Shown: positions 26,621 to 36,753, counted from the first letter of the stretch. The stretch: 64,000 nucleotides of DNA from Clostridiales bacterium (GCA_003523255.1 DPGH01000012.1:160217-224216); one strand, 5' to 3'. Notes: generated by a model not told the origin, from the sequence alone. Program-made: numbers and translations.

Positions 26621-27883
26621 ATGTTCGACCTTAAAACAGCCGCAGAAAAAACCAAAGCGGCAAGCAAAGTTTTGGCGGGTTTATCCGACGAAAAAATAAA
26701 CCGAACGCTTCTCGGCGTGGCGAATAATTTGCGCGCCGAAAAAAACGCGCTTAAAGCGGCAAACGCCTTAGACGTCAGAAATGCCGAGGACAAAGGAATT
26801 TCCGCGGCGTTTATAGACAGACTTACGCTATCCGATAAAGTTATAGAAAGCGTGGCAAAAGGTATTGAGGAGGTTGCCGCTCTCGTTACTCCGCGCGGAA
26901 AGGTTTTATACGAATACCGGAACGAAAAGCAGGCTATAGATATAACTAAAATCGCAGTGCCTTTCGGCGTTATAGGCATAATTTACGAGTCCCGCCCGAA
27001 CGTTACGGCAGACGCTTTCGCGCTGTGTTTCAAAACGGGTAACGCGGTTATGCTTAAAGGCGGCAGCGACGCGATAAATTCTAACATGGCGATAGTAAAA
27101 GTAATAAGAGATACTCTTAAAGAATACGGCGTAGACGAAAACGCAGTAGCTCTCGTCGAGGACACTTCGAGAGAAACCGCGCACGAGTTTATGCGCCTTA
27201 AAGGATATATAGATTTGCTTATTCCGCGCGGTGGCGGCGGTCTTATCGACTGGGCGCTTGAAAACGCCACCGTTCCCGTAATCGAAACGGGTAAAGGCAA
27301 TTGCCACGTTTACGTTGACGAGTTTGCCGATAAGAAAAAAGCCGTTAAAGTTATCGAAAACGCTAAAACCCAACGGTACGGAGTGTGTAATGCGTGCGAA
27401 TCGCTTTTAATTAACTCCGCGGTAGCGGATTTTTTGCCGGACATAGTAAAACCGCTCGACGAAAAAGGGGTAGAAATCCGTTGCGACGAAACGTCTTACG
27501 AATTGCTTAAAGACAAAGGGTTAAAACGTTTGGCACGCGCAACCGAAAAAGATTTTTATACCGAGTATGATGACGCCGTAATATCCGTTAAAACGGTCGG
27601 CTCCGTAGAGGAGGCGATAGAGTGCGTCAACGAATACGGAACGCACCATTCTGATTCGATTATAACCGAAAACGGGGCAAATGCCGAAAAGTTTTTAAAC
27701 GGCGTGGATTCCGCTTGCGTTTATCTGAACGCCTCTACGAGGTTTTCAGACGGGTTCGTATTCGGACTCGGTGCGGAAATAGGTATTTCTACTCAAAAAC
27801 CGCACGCGAGGGGTCCTATGGGGCTTGACGCACTCGTTACGACAAAGTTCGTAGTTAAAGGCGACGGCGCGGTGAGAGTGTAA
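26621..27883 (+). CDS. proA: Gamma-glutamyl phosphate reductase
   Basis: 420 residues of the aldehyde-dehydrogenase fold. The YESRPNVTADAFALC and LKGGSDA motifs are present, with the catalytic cysteine in RYGVCNACESLL. It makes glutamate semialdehyde for proline. proB is not adjacent. ATG preceded by AAGG. It sits between the S26-like gene and a MATE exporter with short gaps. Confidence 0.94.
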   Translation: MFDLKTAAEKTKAASKVLAGLSDEKINRTLLGVANNLRAEKNALKAANALDVRNAEDKGISAAFIDRLTLSDKVIESVAKGIEEVAALVTPRGKVLYEYRNEKQAIDITKIAVPFGVIGIIYESRPNVTADAFALCFKTGNAVMLKGGSDAINSNMAIVKVIRDTLKEYGVDENAVALVEDTSRETAHEFMRLKGYIDLLIPRGGGGLIDWALENATVPVIETGKGNCHVYVDEFADKKKAVKVIENAKTQRYGVCNACESLLINSAVADFLPDIVKPLDEKGVEIRCDETSYELLKDKGLKRLARATEKDFYTEYDDAVISVKTVGSVEEAIECVNEYGTHHSDSIITENGANAEKFLNGVDSACVYLNASTRFSDGFVFGLGAEIGISTQKPHARGPMGLDALVTTKFVVKGDGAVRV

Positions 27884-27900
27884 AAAGAGGAGCGTTTATT

Positions 27901-29280
27901 ATGAAATCGCGAGAAATGAACCTTACGGAAGGTTCGCTTCTTAAAAAGATTTTCGTATTCGCGTTGCCGGTTATCGGCGTAAACGTACTGCAGCTGCTTT
28001 TTAACACCGCGGACATAGTGGTCGTCGGCAGGTTTGTCGAACCGAGCCGTGCCAACACCGCGGTCGGCGCGGTCAGCGCTACGACTTCGATAATAAACCT
28101 TATGATAGGTTTGTTTATAGGACTTTCCATCGGCGCAAACGTTATTTTGTCTAAATGCGTAGGTAAAGGCGATTCTCAAACGGCAAAGCGCGTTGTGGGT
28201 ACTTCGGTGGCGTTAAGCCTTGTTGCGGGTATAGTTCTCGCGACTTTGGGTGTGGTTTGCGCGAGATACGTGCTTAAACTTACCAACTGTAAAGAAGAGT
28301 TGCTCGATATGGCTACCGATTATCTCACCATTTATTTTATCGGTATGCCGGTTATAATGTTTTATAACTTCGCCGCGGCTATTTTGCGTGCCGTAGGCGA
28401 TACCGTAAGACCGTTTTTGTTTTTGCTTTTCGGCGGAACGGTGAACGTAATTTTCAATATAATATTCGTTGCGGGGTTTGATATGACTGCGGACGGCGTT
28501 GCAATCGCCACCGTAATGTCTAACGTCGTTTCGGCGGCGTGTTGCCTTATCGCGCTGTTAAAAAGCAAAAACTTTTGTCGGCTTGAATTTAAGCAAATCA
28601 AGTTTCATAAATCGGAACTTTCGGAGATTTTAAAAATCGGCGTTCCCTCCGGCATACAGGCAATGCTTTTTTCCGTTTCGAACGTCATAATTCAATCGGC
28701 GATAAACGAATACGGAGAAATCGCCACGGCGGGCAACGGCGTTGCTTCTACCATAGACAACTACGTGTACGAATGCACTAACGGTTTTTCCATTTCATTG
28801 CTTTCGTTCGTCAGTCAAAATCTCGGGGCGGGGCGGCTTGACAGAGTTAAAAAATCGCTGTACTCCGCAATAGCGATAATAACCGCGGTTGGTATTGTTG
28901 CGGGCGGAGTGGCGATGCTTCTTGCAAAAACGCTTTGTTATGCGATAAGACCGGACGACGCCGTTGTGGAAATCGCCCTTAAACGACTGTATTTACTCGC
29001 GCCGACGTATTTTACCTGTTCGATAATGAATTCTTACGGGTATACCTTGAGGGGTATGGGCAAAAGTTTTACCGCTATGCTGATAAGCCTTTTCGGCGCG
29101 TGTCTTTCGCGTATCGCGTGGATTTATACGGTGAAAGCGTTCTTCCCGGGGGATATATTTTTGGTCTATCTGTCGTATCCCGTAACCTGGGTTTTAACTA
29201 CTTTGGTTTACGTTGCGGTTATTATTCCCACGTTCAAAAAAACGCAGGCGGAACTCGCTAAAGAAAACGCGTCTGTTTGA
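27901..29280 (+). CDS. MATE-family multidrug/sodium exporter
   Basis: 459 residues with about 12 helices and the two-lobed MATE layout. The N-terminal PVIGVNVLQLLFNTADIVVVGRF is typical. It exports organic cations in exchange for Na+ or H+; the substrate cannot be read. GGAG site. It is followed by a strong terminator. Confidence 0.9.
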   Translation: MKSREMNLTEGSLLKKIFVFALPVIGVNVLQLLFNTADIVVVGRFVEPSRANTAVGAVSATTSIINLMIGLFIGLSIGANVILSKCVGKGDSQTAKRVVGTSVALSLVAGIVLATLGVVCARYVLKLTNCKEELLDMATDYLTIYFIGMPVIMFYNFAAAILRAVGDTVRPFLFLLFGGTVNVIFNIIFVAGFDMTADGVAIATVMSNVVSAACCLIALLKSKNFCRLEFKQIKFHKSELSEILKIGVPSGIQAMLFSVSNVIIQSAINEYGEIATAGNGVASTIDNYVYECTNGFSISLLSFVSQNLGAGRLDRVKKSLYSAIAIITAVGIVAGGVAMLLAKTLCYAIRPDDAVVEIALKRLYLLAPTYFTCSIMNSYGYTLRGMGKSFTAMLISLFGACLSRIAWIYTVKAFFPGDIFLVYLSYPVTWVLTTLVYVAVIIPTFKKTQAELAKENASV

Positions 29281-29314
29281 CCCACGTGAATATATGTATT
29301 AAACATTATATATG

Positions 29315-29340
29315 CTCCCGAAATTTTCGGGAGTTTTTTA
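29315..29340 (+). terminator. Rho-independent terminator
   Basis: CTCCCGAAA (29315-29323) pairs with TTTCGGGAG (29325-29333), then T6. It separates the MATE gene from the hrcA promoter. Confidence 0.9.
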
Positions 29341-29419
29341 TTTTTTCACACACTTTTTAGAGAGTTTTCGTCATCGGAAAAAATAACGCGAAAATATTTT
29401 AAAAAGGTAATAAAAAAAC

Positions 29420-29448
29420 TTGACAAAGATAAACTATAAGAGTACAAT
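29420..29448 (+). promoter_or_regulatory. Sigma-A promoter of the hrcA heat-shock operon
   Basis: Consensus TTGACA (29420-29425), a 17-base spacer and TACAAT (29443-29448). The CIRCE operator starts 3 bases downstream. Confidence 0.9.
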
Positions 29449-29450
29449 TG

Positions 29451-29477
29451 TTAGCAGTTAGAGGTTGAGAGTGCTAA
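29451..29477 (+). promoter_or_regulatory. CIRCE operator (HrcA binding site)
   Basis: A 9-9-9 inverted repeat. The right arm GAGTGCTAA (29469-29477) is perfect. The left arm TTAGCAGTT (29451-29459) differs from TTAGCACTC at two positions. It overlaps the expected transcription start, the normal place for HrcA repression. Confidence 0.88.
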
Positions 29478-29511
29478 CAAGCGTATTTACAAAGTGCCAG
29501 AGGCAAAGGAA

Positions 29512-30528
29512 ATGAAACTTTCAGACAGAAAGAAAAAGATATTGCAGTGCGTGGTAGACGATTATATTTCCACCGCGCAACCCGTATCTTCCAAAAGCAT
29601 AACCGAAAGGTATATGCACGGTATAAGTTCCGCCACGGTAAGGAGCGAACTTGCAGGGCTCGAGGAGATGGGATATTTAACTCAACTCCATACTTCGAGC
29701 GGCAGAGTTCCTTCCGTAGAGGCGTACAGACTTTACGTTTCCGAGTTGATGGACAAAGCGAAACTTTCCGGTAAAGAAGTGGTAGCTATAAAAAAAGCGT
29801 TCGACGGGCACGCTGACAATCTCGAAACGGTCGCGCAGAACGCCGTAAAGGTTATAAGCGAACTCACCGATTACACTTCGGTTGCGATGAGCGCGCCGAG
29901 CGGTACCGAAAAAGTCGTTAAATTCGACATCTTCCGTTGCCGTAAGGGGCAGGCACTTTTGCTAATCGCAACGGAGAGCGTTATTATCAGGGATAAGTTT
30001 ATAGCCGTTCCCGAAGAGATGACGGACGCCCAGGTTGAGGAGGCAGGCAGGATAATAAGCAAATATCTCGTCGGTCGTAAACTCTCCGACGTGTCCGAGG
30101 TCGGCGCGCTTATATCCGAAGAATTTTCCGCTTATCGGCAGATTTTCGACGGGGTGATGAACGCCGTTGAAGAGTATATCGAAAAAGACGCTTCGGTCGT
30201 TATGGAAGGAGAGGGTAAAATACTTAACCATCCCGAGTACAACGATTCCGAAAAAGTCAAAAACTTTTTGTCGGTGGTAACCAGCAAAGAACGAATAGCG
30301 GACCTTTTGAGCGAGGACAGCGGAGTCGAGATAAACATAAAAATCGGCGGCGAAAGCGAGAATATGCCCGAAGAATGTTCGCTCGTTACGGCAACGTATT
30401 CGGCAAGCGGCGTTAAAATGGGCACGTACGGAGTGATAGGACCCGTCAGAATGGACTATCAGAAAGTCGTTTCCGTACTCGAAGGCGTCGGAAAGATTCT
30501 TGAAGACGTTATAAAAAATAAATATTGA
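29512..30528 (+). CDS. hrcA: Heat-inducible transcription repressor HrcA
   Basis: About 338 residues. An N-terminal winged helix (starting LSDRKKKILQCVVDDYISTAQPVSS) precedes the GAF-like and dimerisation domains. HrcA binds CIRCE and is refolded by GroEL, turning off chaperone genes after stress. I use ATG at 29512; a GTG at 29494 is in frame but lies close to CIRCE. First gene of hrcA-grpE-dnaK-dnaJ. Confidence 0.95.
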   Translation: MKLSDRKKKILQCVVDDYISTAQPVSSKSITERYMHGISSATVRSELAGLEEMGYLTQLHTSSGRVPSVEAYRLYVSELMDKAKLSGKEVVAIKKAFDGHADNLETVAQNAVKVISELTDYTSVAMSAPSGTEKVVKFDIFRCRKGQALLLIATESVIIRDKFIAVPEEMTDAQVEEAGRIISKYLVGRKLSDVSEVGALISEEFSAYRQIFDGVMNAVEEYIEKDASVVMEGEGKILNHPEYNDSEKVKNFLSVVTSKERIADLLSEDSGVEINIKIGGESENMPEECSLVTATYSASGVKMGTYGVIGPVRMDYQKVVSVLEGVGKILEDVIKNKY

Positions 30529-30538
30529 AGGACGAACG

Positions 30539-31120
30539 ATGGACGAAAAAGAATTGAATACGGAAAAAGAAATCGCGGATAAAGAAACTGTTTCGGAAGA
30601 AGAAAATTCTAACGAAGAGCATTTCGATAAACACGATAAAAAATCGCATAAAGACCTGAAAAAAGAAGTCGAAGAACTCGCAAAAGAGTGCGAAAAACTT
30701 AAAAAACAGGCGGACGAATACAAAGACAAATGGTTAAGGTCAGTCGCGGAGTTCGACAATTACAAAAAGCGCAACGCAAACGTCTGGCAAGACGCTTTTA
30801 ACGAGGGGACGGCAAAAGTACTTCTCGGCGTGCTTGTAATCGGCGACAATCTCGAAAGGGCTCTCGCGATGGGGCTTGACGAAAAAACCGAAGAGGGTAT
30901 AAAAAATCTTAAGCGCGGATTTGACGAAACTATAAAAAAATTCGGTGCGGAAGAAATCGACCCGACCGGCGAAAAATTTGACCCGAATATCGCCGAAGCG
31001 GTTATGCAGGCGGAACCCGAGGAGGGCGACGAGCCTGACACCGTTAAGGCGGTTTTCGAAAAGGGTTACAAATTGAAAGACAAGGTAATAAGGTACGCTA
31101 AAGTAAGCGTAGTCAAATAA
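30539..31120 (+). CDS. grpE: Nucleotide exchange factor GrpE
   Basis: 193 residues. The N-terminal 60 are acidic and disordered, followed by the long coiled-coil dimerisation helix and the beta domain with FDPNIAEAVMQ. It releases ADP from DnaK. It lies 11 bases after hrcA. Confidence 0.95.
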   Translation: MDEKELNTEKEIADKETVSEEENSNEEHFDKHDKKSHKDLKKEVEELAKECEKLKKQADEYKDKWLRSVAEFDNYKKRNANVWQDAFNEGTAKVLLGVLVIGDNLERALAMGLDEKTEEGIKNLKRGFDETIKKFGAEEIDPTGEKFDPNIAEAVMQAEPEEGDEPDTVKAVFEKGYKLKDKVIRYAKVSVVK

Positions 31121-31142
31121 AATATAAAAGGAGAAAATTATT

Positions 31143-32948
31143 ATGAAAACTATCGGTATCGATTTAGGCACGACTAACTCGTGCGTGGCAGTGATGGAAA
31201 ACGGCGAGCCCGTTGTTATAGCAAATGCGGAAGGTTCGAGAACGACCCCGTCCGTAGTAGCGTTTCAAAAGGACGGCGAAAGACTCGTCGGTCAGGTTGC
31301 GAAACGTCAGGCGGTTTCTAACCCCGACAGAACGGTTTCGTCTATCAAAAGACATATGGGTTCCGACTATAAAGTAAATATAGACGGAAAGAGTTACACC
31401 CCGCAGGAAATTTCCGCTATGATACTTTCCAAACTCAAAAAAGACGCGGAGAGTTATCTCGGCGGACCCGTAACGGATGCGGTAATAACTTGCCCTGCAT
31501 ACTTTACGGACAGTCAGCGCCAAGCAACTAAAGACGCAGGCAAAATAGCGGGTCTTAACGTTCTTCGTATAATCAACGAACCTACCGCTGCCGCGCTTTC
31601 TTACGGACTCGATAAAGAGGGCAAGAGCCAGAAGGTTATTATATACGACCTCGGCGGCGGCACGTTCGACGTTTCTATAATGGAAATCGGCGACGGCATA
31701 TTCGAAGTTCTTGCAACGCACGGCAACAATATGCTCGGCGGCGACGACTTCGATAAGAGAATAATGGATTATCTCGTAGAGCAGTTCAAAGCTAAAGAGG
31801 GCATCGATCTTTCGGGCGATAAACTTGCGATGCAAAGACTTAAAGAGGCGGCTGAAAAGGCTAAAATAGAACTTTCCGGCATGAGCAAGACCAACATTAA
31901 CCTTCCGTTTATAACGGCGGACGCTACCGGTCCTAAACACCTCGACGTAGACCTTACTAAACAGAAATTCGACGCGATGACCGCGGATCTCGTAAACGCG
32001 ACGGTAGAACCTCTTAAAAACGCTATGAACGACGCGAAACTCACTTATGCCGATATAGACAAGGTCATTCTCGTCGGTGGTTCTACTCGTATCCCCGCGG
32101 TTATAGACAAGGTAAGAGAAGTAACCGGCAAAGAGCCCTTTAAAGGCATCAACCCCGATGAATGCGTTGCTATCGGCGCGGCTATACAGGGCGGCGTTTT
32201 AAGCGGCGAAGTAAACGACGTGGTTCTTCTCGACGTAACTCCGCTTTCGCTCGGTATCGAAACGCTCGGCGGCGTTTGCACCAAACTTATCGAAAGAAAC
32301 ACTACCATTCCTGTTAAAAAATCGCAGGTATTCTCCACGGCGGCGGATAACCAGACGCAGGTTGACATTCATATACTGCAGGGTGAAAGAGAATTCGCAA
32401 AAGATAATAAAACGCTCGGCAGGTTTGAACTTACCGGTATCGCGCCCGCTCCTCGCGGAGTACCGCAGATAGAGGTTTCGTTCGATATAGACGTAAACGG
32501 CATAGTTAAAGTGTCGGCAAAAGACCTCGGAACGGGTAAATCGCAGGATATAACGATAACCGCTTCTACAAACCTTTCGGACGACGAAATCAACAAAGCC
32601 GTGAACGACGCGAAACAGTACGAAGAAGAAGATAAAAAGCGTAAAGAGGGCGTCGAATCTCATAACAAACTCGACGGAATGATTTTCACCGTGGAAAAAT
32701 CGATTAAAGACCTCGGCGATAAAATTTCCGTAGAGGATAAAGCGAAACTCGAAGACGAAATTCGCGCGGCTAAAACCGAACTCGATTCCAACGATAAAGA
32801 CAGAATGGATAAAGCGTTCGAGAACTTGTCCAACGCTTCGCAACAGATATTCGCAAAAGTATATCAGCAGGCACAGGCAAACGGTCAGGCCGGCGATCCG
32901 AACGCGGGTGCGGGAGATACCGAATTTCACCAGGGCGGCGAACAGTAA
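31143..32948 (+). CDS. dnaK: Chaperone DnaK (Hsp70)
   Basis: 601 residues. The nucleotide-binding domain carries GIDLGTTNSCVAV and DLGGGTFDVS. The substrate-binding domain and lid end in a GAGDTEF-type tail. Full length, GGAG site. The ATP-driven chaperone works with DnaJ and GrpE, encoded on either side. Confidence 0.97.
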   Translation: MKTIGIDLGTTNSCVAVMENGEPVVIANAEGSRTTPSVVAFQKDGERLVGQVAKRQAVSNPDRTVSSIKRHMGSDYKVNIDGKSYTPQEISAMILSKLKKDAESYLGGPVTDAVITCPAYFTDSQRQATKDAGKIAGLNVLRIINEPTAAALSYGLDKEGKSQKVIIYDLGGGTFDVSIMEIGDGIFEVLATHGNNMLGGDDFDKRIMDYLVEQFKAKEGIDLSGDKLAMQRLKEAAEKAKIELSGMSKTNINLPFITADATGPKHLDVDLTKQKFDAMTADLVNATVEPLKNAMNDAKLTYADIDKVILVGGSTRIPAVIDKVREVTGKEPFKGINPDECVAIGAAIQGGVLSGEVNDVVLLDVTPLSLGIETLGGVCTKLIERNTTIPVKKSQVFSTAADNQTQVDIHILQGEREFAKDNKTLGRFELTGIAPAPRGVPQIEVSFDIDVNGIVKVSAKDLGTGKSQDITITASTNLSDDEINKAVNDAKQYEEEDKKRKEGVESHNKLDGMIFTVEKSIKDLGDKISVEDKAKLEDEIRAAKTELDSNDKDRMDKAFENLSNASQQIFAKVYQQAQANGQAGDPNAGAGDTEFHQGGEQ

Positions 32949-32973
32949 TCGCTAACTAAACACTAAAAAATCG

Positions 32974-33007
32974 GCAAACTGAAAGGCTTTTTAACCTTTC
33001 AGTTTGC
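32974..33007 (+). other. Perfect 13-bp intercistronic hairpin between dnaK and dnaJ
   Basis: GCAAACTGAAAGG (32974-32986) and CCTTTCAGTTTGC (32995-33007) with an 8-base loop. No T-run follows; the dnaJ ribosome binding site comes right after. This fits an mRNA processing or stabilising hairpin that separates dnaK from dnaJ expression, or a leaky terminator. Confidence 0.7.
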
Positions 33008-33025
33008 TTGGGTTAAAGGAATTTT

Positions 33026-34162
33026 ATGGCAAAAGATTATTACGAAATTCTCGGGGTGAGTAAAGACGCTTCCGCCGACGATATAAAAAAGGCGTACAGA
33101 ACGCTTGTAAAAAAGTATCACCCCGATCTTCACCCCGGCGATAAAGCCGCGGCGGAGAAATTTAAAGAGATAAACGAAGCCAACGAAGTATTGTCTGACG
33201 AAAATAAGAGAAAACAATACGACTTTCAGCAGGCGCATCCCGGTATGGGCGGCGCAGGCTTCAGCGGCGCGGAAGGCTTTAGCGGTTTCGGCGGCTTTGA
33301 AGATATATTCGGCGACATATTCGGCGGTTTCGGCGGCGGTAGAAGCCGTCAGACGGCGGCAAAGACCAAAGGCGAAGATATTACCGTAGAACTTTCGCTC
33401 AGTTTTCTCGACGCGGCTAAAGGTTGCAGAAGAGAGGTCGCGTACACGAGAAATCAACCCTGTTCTTCTTGTAAGGGTACGGGGGCGAAAGGCGGCACGG
33501 CTTATACTACGTGCAGCAAGTGCGGCGGTACGGGTCAGGTTCAATACGCTTCTTCCAACGGGTTTTTCCGTTCGGTAAGCGTTAAACCTTGCGACGAGTG
33601 CCACGGTACCGGCAAAAAGATATTAGAGCAGTGTCCCGACTGTAAAGGTAAGGGTTACATTAAAACGAATACGCGTATCACGCTCGATATACCCGCAGGC
33701 GCGGACACGGGCAGTTATATACGTAAAACGGGGTTTGGCGAGTCAAGCAAAAACGGCGGACCCGCGGGCGACCTTATCGTAGTTATGAAAGTCGAACCGA
33801 GTAAAATTTTCCGTCGTAAAAATTTCGACCTTTACGTAGACGTGCCCGTCAGTTTTAAAACGGCGGCAATGGGCGGCAAAGTGAAAGTTCCGCTTATAGA
33901 CGAAACTTTCGATTACACCGTGCCCGAAGGCACGCAAAGCGGCAAAGTGTTTTTCGTACGGGGCAAGGGAATTAAAACCTCCCGCGGAACGGGCGACCTA
34001 TATATCACCGTTATCGTGGAAGTTCCGGCTAAACTTACTAAAGACCAAAAAGCCGAACTCGAACGCTTCGAGGCGGATACTGATATAAAACAATGTCCGC
34101 AAATGAAGACTTATAAAAACAATCTCGAAACGATGTACGGCGTAAGCCCTTACGATAAATAA
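33026..34162 (+). CDS. dnaJ: Chaperone DnaJ (Hsp40)
   Basis: 378 residues. J domain with HPD near residue 33, a Gly/Phe-rich linker, and four CxxCxGxG zinc repeats (CSSCKGTG, CSKCGGTG, CDECHGTG, CPDCKGKG). C-terminal substrate domain complete. It stimulates DnaK ATPase. AAAGGA site just after the hairpin at 32974-33007. Confidence 0.97.
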   Translation: MAKDYYEILGVSKDASADDIKKAYRTLVKKYHPDLHPGDKAAAEKFKEINEANEVLSDENKRKQYDFQQAHPGMGGAGFSGAEGFSGFGGFEDIFGDIFGGFGGGRSRQTAAKTKGEDITVELSLSFLDAAKGCRREVAYTRNQPCSSCKGTGAKGGTAYTTCSKCGGTGQVQYASSNGFFRSVSVKPCDECHGTGKKILEQCPDCKGKGYIKTNTRITLDIPAGADTGSYIRKTGFGESSKNGGPAGDLIVVMKVEPSKIFRRKNFDLYVDVPVSFKTAAMGGKVKVPLIDETFDYTVPEGTQSGKVFFVRGKGIKTSRGTGDLYITVIVEVPAKLTKDQKAELERFEADTDIKQCPQMKTYKNNLETMYGVSPYDK

Positions 34163-34164
34163 TT

Positions 34165-35103
34165 ATGAATAAAGTTACAGAACTTACAGTCATAACGTCG
34201 CACGCCGGCAGCGAACTCGTTGCCGACGTTTTGTCGGAGTACGCACCCGAAGGCGTTTCCGTAAACGATATACAAGACGTTATAGACCTTGAAAAACGCG
34301 GCAACTACTGGGATTATGCAGACGACGGAATATATTCCGCCGGCAAACGCGTTATAATTAAAACTTGCTTTCCGATAGACGCCGCGGACGAAACCATAGG
34401 CGAAATAGAAAAAAGACTTTGCGCATTGAAAGCGGCGTGCGAGTTCGACCTCGGACCGCTTGAAATTTCTCGCCGCGTAATCGACGGGGACGCGTGGCGC
34501 GACGAGTGGAAAGAGAGGTTTAAACCCATAAAAATCGACGAAATAGTCGTCGTTCCCGAATGGATAAAATACGAGCCCGAGGCCGGTGAAAAGGTTGTTT
34601 TAATCGGTTCTAATATGGCTTTCGGTACGGGAGAACACGAAACCACTTCTATGTGCGTGCGTTTTCTTTGTAAGTACGTTAAACCCGACAGTTCGGTTAT
34701 AGACGTCGGTTGCGGGAGCGGAATACTCGGCTTGTCGGCGGCAAAACTCGGCGCGAAAGACGTCGTGATGACGGATCTCGACGAATGCGCGGTTACCGCG
34801 GCGAAAGAAAACGCCGCATTAAACGGCGTTACAAACGTTACCGTTAAACTTAAAAATCTTTTGGACGACGAAAGCGTGAAAGGCGACGTTATCGTTGTAA
34901 ACATTATGGCGGAAGTGCTTATCGCTTTTGCTCCGCATATAGGTAAAAACCTTAAAAAAGGCGGCGTGGTTATTTTAAGCGGAATTTTAAAAGACCGTTT
35001 GGATAAAGTAAAAACGGCTTACGCGGAAAACGGGTTTACTTTTATCGAGGACAGAACCGAAGGCGAATGGTCGGCGGCGGTGTTCAAAGGCGGAAAAGCG
35101 TAA
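34165..35103 (+). CDS. prmA: Ribosomal protein L11 methyltransferase
   Basis: 312 residues. N-terminal substrate-recognition domain, then a Rossmann SAM domain with IDVGCGSGILGLSA, the acidic TDLDECAV and the NIMAEVL motif. It methylates L11. It starts 2 bases after the dnaJ stop and its stop overlaps the mtaB start. Confidence 0.93.
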   Translation: MNKVTELTVITSHAGSELVADVLSEYAPEGVSVNDIQDVIDLEKRGNYWDYADDGIYSAGKRVIIKTCFPIDAADETIGEIEKRLCALKAACEFDLGPLEISRRVIDGDAWRDEWKERFKPIKIDEIVVVPEWIKYEPEAGEKVVLIGSNMAFGTGEHETTSMCVRFLCKYVKPDSSVIDVGCGSGILGLSAAKLGAKDVVMTDLDECAVTAAKENAALNGVTNVTVKLKNLLDDESVKGDVIVVNIMAEVLIAFAPHIGKNLKKGGVVILSGILKDRLDKVKTAYAENGFTFIEDRTEGEWSAAVFKGGKA

Positions 35104-36338
35104 TGAAGGCTGTTGTTTTTACTCTCGGTTGCAAGGTAAACGAGTGCGAAAGCGATTCGCTAATAGAAGGACTTTTACGGCGCGGATACGAGGTTTCGGA
35201 TAAACTTTGTTTTGCGGACGTATACATAGTAAACACTTGCGCCGTTACCGCAGAGGCGGAAAAAAAATCCCGCCAAACCGTTTCCAGAATTCTTAAAATA
35301 AATCCGCGGGCTAAAATTATTTTTACCGGTTGCGCCGCGCAAAAGAATCCCGAGGCGTTTGCCGCGAAAGGCGATAACGTTCTTGTTACGGGGAGTTTTA
35401 ATAAGTCGGCGATATTAGACGCGCTCGATAAAAGCGGCGTTATGGTTTCGCCGGAGAGCAAAACGTTTGAAGAACTCCTTCCCGTGCGTTCGCTTCGTAC
35501 GAGAACTTTCGTTAAGGTACAAGACGGGTGCGATAACTTTTGCAGTTATTGCATAATTCCGTATCTGCGGGGCAGAAGCAGGTCTCGCAGCCCCGAAAGC
35601 GTTTTATCCGAAATAGAACGCGTAAACCCTAAAGAGGCGGTTATAAACGGAATAAACCTTTCCGCTTACGATTATTGCGGTCAAGGACTTACCGAACTTA
35701 TGAATGCGATAAGCGGGGTTTCTTGCAGAATTCGACTCGGCTCGCTCGAGGCGCGCGTTATTACGGACGAGTTTTTGACTTCGCTTAAAAATCTAAAAAA
35801 TTTTGCAAGACATTTTCATCTTTCTCTTCAATCGGGTTCCGACGCCGTTCTGAAAAAAATGAACAGAAAATATACCGCAGAAGAGTATTACGAAAAGGTT
35901 TGCCTTATCCGTAAATATTTCCCCGAGGCGGGTATAACCACGGACGTTATAGCGGGCTTTCCGACCGAAACGGACGAGAATTTCAGAGAATCCGTAGAGT
36001 TTATAAATAAAGTCGCTTTTTCGGACATACATCCGTTTACGTTCAGTCCGAGAAAGGGTACGGCGGCGTTTAACATGAAAGATTTACCGCCCGAAGTAAA
36101 GAAAGAGCGGCTTGACGAACTTTTAAAAACCAAAGCGCGCTTAAAGTCGGCGTTTATCGATAAAATAAAAGGAAAAATCTTTTCCGTTTTATTTGAAGAA
36201 AATAAAGGCGGCTTTACCGAAGGTTATACGGACAATTACGTGCGCGTTTTCGTCAAAGACGACGTACCTGCCGGCGAATTTAAAAAAGTTATAATTACGG
36301 GAGAAACGGGCGCCGGTGCGCTCGGGGACATAGTATAG
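35103..36338 (+). CDS. mtaB: tRNA t6A37 methylthiotransferase MtaB
   Basis: 411 residues. The N-terminal UPF0004 domain has its cysteines in the GCKVNECES, VNTCAVTAEAEKKSRQ and TGCAAQ segments. The radical-SAM motif is CDNFCSYC, followed by a C-terminal TRAM-like region. It converts t6A37 to ms2t6A37. The ATG at 35103 overlaps the prmA stop. Its substrate base is made with YwlC at 14962. Confidence 0.93.
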   Translation: MKAVVFTLGCKVNECESDSLIEGLLRRGYEVSDKLCFADVYIVNTCAVTAEAEKKSRQTVSRILKINPRAKIIFTGCAAQKNPEAFAAKGDNVLVTGSFNKSAILDALDKSGVMVSPESKTFEELLPVRSLRTRTFVKVQDGCDNFCSYCIIPYLRGRSRSRSPESVLSEIERVNPKEAVINGINLSAYDYCGQGLTELMNAISGVSCRIRLGSLEARVITDEFLTSLKNLKNFARHFHLSLQSGSDAVLKKMNRKYTAEEYYEKVCLIRKYFPEAGITTDVIAGFPTETDENFRESVEFINKVAFSDIHPFTFSPRKGTAAFNMKDLPPEVKKERLDELLKTKARLKSAFIDKIKGKIFSVLFEENKGGFTEGYTDNYVRVFVKDDVPAGEFKKVIITGETGAGALGDIV

Positions 36339-36347
36339 GAGGAACAT

Positions 36348-36689
36348 ATGAACGACTGTTTGTTTTGTAAAATCATTGCGGGAGAAATCCCGTCAACCAA
36401 AGTTTTCGAAAACGAGGATATGATTATTATAAAGGATATCGACCCTAAAGCGAAAAATCATTTTTTGTGCATTCCAAAAACGCATTATAAACTGCTTTCG
36501 GAACTGACGGAAAAAACCGCGGAGCAACTTAAACGCTGTCTTGAAAAGATACCCGAACTTAAAAAAGAACTCGGGCTCGAAGGCGGCTATCGTCTTGTGA
36601 TAAATCAGGGCGACGATGCGGGGCAAACGGTTCCGCACCTGCATATTCACGTGTTGTCCGGTCAAAAAATGGGCTGGACGCCGGCTTAA
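36348..36689 (+). CDS. HIT-family nucleotide hydrolase
   Basis: 113 residues with the histidine triad HLHIHV near the C-terminus and the N-terminal CLFCKI-AGEIPS segment. HINT-type proteins hydrolyse adenosine phosphoramidates. AGGAGG site; 9 bases after mtaB, a common order in Clostridia. Confidence 0.93.
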   Translation: MNDCLFCKIIAGEIPSTKVFENEDMIIIKDIDPKAKNHFLCIPKTHYKLLSELTEKTAEQLKRCLEKIPELKKELGLEGGYRLVINQGDDAGQTVPHLHIHVLSGQKMGWTPA

Positions 36690-36753
36690 AAGTCGCGTAT
36701 TTCGATTTGTCGCGCTTAAAATAAAAAAATAACCGAAACCGGTAGCGTTTTTG

